Shown: positions 61,752 through 64,000 of the stretch, in pieces
Numbering within the stretch: position 1 is the first letter of the stretch
Layout: every line of letters begins with the position of its first letter
Assembly (NCBI GenBank): GCA_963739645.1
Contig: CAVUBM010000114.1
Location: forward strand, 124,001-188,000
DNA: 64,000 bases
Direction of reading: 5' to 3'
DNA from: JASHPR01 sp963739645
GTDB taxonomy: Bacteria; Actinomycetota; Actinomycetes; Streptosporangiales; Streptosporangiaceae
Notes under the pieces: generated by a model
Databases searched by the model: none
What the model saw: the letters and a program-made list of their open reading frames with translations, nothing else
Told to the model about the DNA's origin: nothing
Position numbers and translations under genes: made by a program

Positions 61752-63172
61752 CCTCCGGCGCCGCCCGGCGCCTGCGCCGCCTGGCGGCGGACACGGCGCC
61801 GCTGCGGACGTCACGTGACTTCCGGGTCCTGTTCACCAGCCGCACGGTCACGTTCTTCGGCAGCCAGGCGGGCGAGGTCGCGCTGCTGGTGCAGGCCAAG
61901 CAGCTCACCGGGTCGGCCATTGCCGTGGGCCTGCTCGGCGCGGCCGAGTTGGTGCCGCTGGTGGTGTTCGGCCTCTACGGCGGCGTGCTGGCCGACCGGC
62001 TGGACCGCAGGCGGCTGATCCGGCTCTGCGAGGCGGGCCTGGGCTGCTGCGCGGCGCTCCTGGTGCTCAACGCGTCGCTGCCGCACCCGGCCGTCTGGCC
62101 GCTCTACGTCATCGCCGCGGTCATGATGGCGCTGACCGCGCTGCAGCGGCCCTCGCTGGACGCGTCGGTGCCCAGGGTCGTGGCCCATGACCAGCTGACC
62201 GCGGCGTCGGCCCTGCTGTCCTTGTCGTCGAACGCCAGCGTCATCGCGGGCTCCGCCCTCGGCGGGGCGCTCGCCGCGCTGGCCGGCCCGCGGACGGTCT
62301 ACATCCTGGACGCGGTCAGCTTCGGGGCCTCGCTCGCGCTCCTGCGCGGGCTCGGCCGGCTGCCCGCGCCCGGGCCCGCGGCCACGGCCGGGCAGGCAGC
62401 CGTCCCTCCCGGCGCGCGCGGGCTGCGGAGCGTGGCGGACGGGCTGCGGTACGCGCGCGGGCGCCCCGAGCTCGTCGGCTCCTACCTGGTGGACATCGCG
62501 GCCATGACGCTCGCGTTCCCGAACGCGCTGTTCCCGTTCATGGCGTCCGAGCTGCACGCGCCGTGGGCGGTGGGCCTGATGTACGCGGCCCCCTCGGCCG
62601 GCGCGCTCGCCGCGTCGGCCGTGAGCGGCTGGACCGGCCGGGTCCGCCGGCACGGCCGCGCGATCGCCCTGGCCGCGGCCGGCTGGGGGCTGGCCATCAC
62701 CGGCTTCGGCCTGGCCCCGGACATCGGCGTGGCCCTGGGGTTCCTGGTCCTGGCGGGCGGGGCCGACATGCTTAGCGGCATCTTCCGGGAGACGCTGTGG
62801 AATCAGACCATCCCGGACACGCTGCGGGGCCGCCTGGCCGGCGTGGAACTGCTCAGCTACGGCATCGGCCCGTCGGCGGGGCAGCTCCGGGCCGGCGGCG
62901 TCGCGACCGTCACCACGCCGCGGTTCTCGCTCTGGTCGGGCGGGCTGCTGTGCCTGGGCGCGGTGGCCGTGATCTGCCTGGCGCTGCCCGGCTTCATGGC
63001 TTACACCACATCGCGGCCCGGCCCCGACACCCAGGGGTTACCCGAAGCCGGCCTCAGGCCAGGGCGGCCAGGGCATCCTCGACCGCGCGGTGGAAGGTCG
63101 GGTAGGCGTAGATCATTTCCCGCAGGCGCTGCGTCGGCACGCCCGCGTGCACGGCCAGCACCAGCATGCTGA
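61748..63172 (+). CDS. MFS transporter (start uncertain)
   Basis: This transporter has about twelve membrane segments, with DFRVLFTSRTVTFFGSQAGE as the first helix, then LTGSAIAVGLLGAAELVPLV and the loop GVLADRLDRRRLIRL typical of MFS drug/metabolite exporters of the EntS-like group. No ATG, GTG or TTG lies ahead of the first helix; CTG at 61748 with GGAGG seven bases upstream overlaps the metE-like stop and is the best candidate. GTG 61889 would cut into helix one. The last 35 codons overlap the convergent oxidoreductase and look non-coding, so the true end may be earlier. Substrate unknown. Confidence 0.75.
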   Translation: MTSGAARRLRRLAADTAPLRTSRDFRVLFTSRTVTFFGSQAGEVALLVQAKQLTGSAIAVGLLGAAELVPLVVFGLYGGVLADRLDRRRLIRLCEAGLGCCAALLVLNASLPHPAVWPLYVIAAVMMALTALQRPSLDASVPRVVAHDQLTAASALLSLSSNASVIAGSALGGALAALAGPRTVYILDAVSFGASLALLRGLGRLPAPGPAATAGQAAVPPGARGLRSVADGLRYARGRPELVGSYLVDIAAMTLAFPNALFPFMASELHAPWAVGLMYAAPSAGALAASAVSGWTGRVRRHGRAIALAAAGWGLAITGFGLAPDIGVALGFLVLAGGADMLSGIFRETLWNQTIPDTLRGRLAGVELLSYGIGPSAGQLRAGGVATVTTPRFSLWSGGLLCLGAVAVICLALPGFMAYTTSRPGPDTQGLPEAGLRPGRPGHPRPRGGRSGRRRSFPAGAASARPRARPAPAC

Positions 63173-64000
63173 GCACTTCGCCGCCCCACGGCCCGGCCGA
63201 CGTGGCCCCCACCAGCACCCCGCGCCCGGCGTCCTCGACCAGTTTGATGAAGCCGTCGTTGCCGGCCTTGTGAATCCAGCCGCGGGGAGACTCCGGAACC
63301 TGTGTCACCCCGATCCTGACCGCCAGGCCCCGCTCCCCGGCCTGGGCCTCGGTCAGCCCGACCGACCCGATCTCCGGGTCGGTGAACGTGACCCGCGGCA
63401 CCGCGGTGTACTCGGCGGCGTGGTGCTCCCGGCCCAGGATGTCCGCCACCACGATGCCCGCCTGGTACATCGATATGTGCGTGAAGGCGCCCTGGCCGGT
63501 CACGTCGCCCAGGGCCCAGAGTCCCGGCCCGGCGCGCATGTGCTCGTCGACCGGCACCGCGCGCTGGGCTTCGTCGATCCCCACGGCACCGGTGCCGACG
63601 CTGGCCAGGTCGGTCCGCCGGCCCGTGCACACGAGCAGCTCGGCCGCGCTGAGCTCCTCGCCGTCGGCCAGGGTGACCGTGAAACTGTCACCGTCATGGG
63701 CCACACGGGAGGCGGTCACGCCGGTCCGCACGACGATGCCTTCCCGGCCGAACACCCTCGCGAGCAGCTCCCCGGCCTCCGGCTCTTCGGGCGGCAGCAG
63801 CAGGCCGGCGGCCTCGACCACCGTGACCCTGGCCCCGAAGCGGGAGAAGGCCAGGGCCAGCTCCGACCCGATCGCGCCGCCGCCGAGCACGATCAGCGAC
63901 TCCGGCATCTGCTCGGTCTCGATGATCTGGTGGTTGGTCCAGTACGGGGTGCTGGCCAGGCCGGGAACCGGCGGGATCGCGGGCGTGGTGCCGGTGGCGA
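63054..64000 (-). CDS. Pyridine nucleotide-disulfide oxidoreductase, C-terminal part (5' truncated by window edge)
   Basis: The open frame runs from 63054 to beyond 64000. Visible parts are ATGTTPAIPPVPGL (end of the FAD domain), the NAD(P)-binding SLIVLGGGAIGSELALAFSRF, ELLVCTGRRTDLASVG, the second FAD motif GLWALGDVTGQGAFTHISMY, and the dimerisation domain VTFTDPEIGSVGLTEAQAG with YAYPTFHRAVEDALAALA. The family includes dihydrolipoamide dehydrogenase, mercuric reductase and mycothione reductase. The active-site CxxxxC would be upstream, outside the window, so the exact member cannot be named. Confidence 0.85.
   Translation of the reverse strand, partial: ATGTTPAIPPVPGLASTPYWTNHQIIETEQMPESLIVLGGGAIGSELALAFSRFGARVTVVEAAGLLLPPEEPEAGELLARVFGREGIVVRTGVTASRVAHDGDSFTVTLADGEELSAAELLVCTGRRTDLASVGTGAVGIDEAQRAVPVDEHMRAGPGLWALGDVTGQGAFTHISMYQAGIVVADILGREHHAAEYTAVPRVTFTDPEIGSVGLTEAQAGERGLAVRIGVTQVPESPRGWIHKAGNDGFIKLVEDAGRGVLVGATSAGPWGGEVLSMLVLAVHAGVPTQRLREMIYAYPTFHRAVEDALAALA

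Overview
The window is 64 kb of very GC-rich DNA from an actinomycete. The evidence is the SepH homologue, a RamB-type regulator divergent from isocitrate lyase, an ECF41/SigJ-type sigma factor, a bifunctional RNase H/phosphatase beside rnpB, a histone H1-like Lys/Ala/Thr-rich protein, an MMPL exporter and many GTG starts. A soil-type member of Streptosporangiales or a relative is likely, but the genus cannot be read from the sequence. No tRNA, rRNA, intact insertion sequence, integrase or CRISPR array was seen.

Region 1 (1-2956) is a conserved housekeeping block: the end of an RskA-like anti-sigma factor, a coiled-coil zinc-ribbon protein, the RNase H/phosphatase fusion and a complete type A RNase P RNA. 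Region 2 (about 2957-7771) is accessory: a secreted protein, a carboxylesterase, a YCII protein, a DUF402 protein and an SRPBCC protein. It is bounded by the 3' end of rnpB and by a 29-bp imperfect copy of that end, which looks like the scar of an element integrated at rnpB. The far side carries gene debris.

Region 3 (8.4-25 kb) holds small metabolic and regulatory genes: a PTP-like phosphatase, a bile-acid-symporter homologue, a B3/B4 protein, SnoaL and cupin proteins with a TetR regulator, a SigJ-type sigma factor, aminopeptidase N, a Ser/Thr kinase with an FHA protein, a histone-like protein, a long disordered membrane protein, a PEBP lipoprotein and SepH. Region 4 (25-45.3 kb) covers MarR/MMPL, a glycosyltransferase, an EamA transporter, the aceA/ramB pair, a fatty-acid/CoA block with a TetR regulator, a molybdenum hydroxylase pair and FtsH.

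Region 5 (45.3-64 kb) holds a tricorn-like protease, a SIMPL protein, and a fused TrpE-TrpG behind a textbook tryptophan attenuator (leader peptide with tandem Trp codons). It continues with a TetR regulator with a 43-bp operator palindrome, a response regulator/thioredoxin reductase fusion that has lost its middle, thyX, two hydrolase-type genes, a flavohaemoprotein, a C26-type pseudoenzyme, an LLM-SCP2 fusion, CcdA, a MetE-like protein, an MFS transporter and the 3' part of a disulfide oxidoreductase.

Ten genes carry single-base or four-base frameshifts although both halves are well conserved, including the central genes aceA and thyX. This pattern suggests indel errors in the assembly at least as much as real gene decay. 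Functional statements for those genes assume the repaired reading frame.
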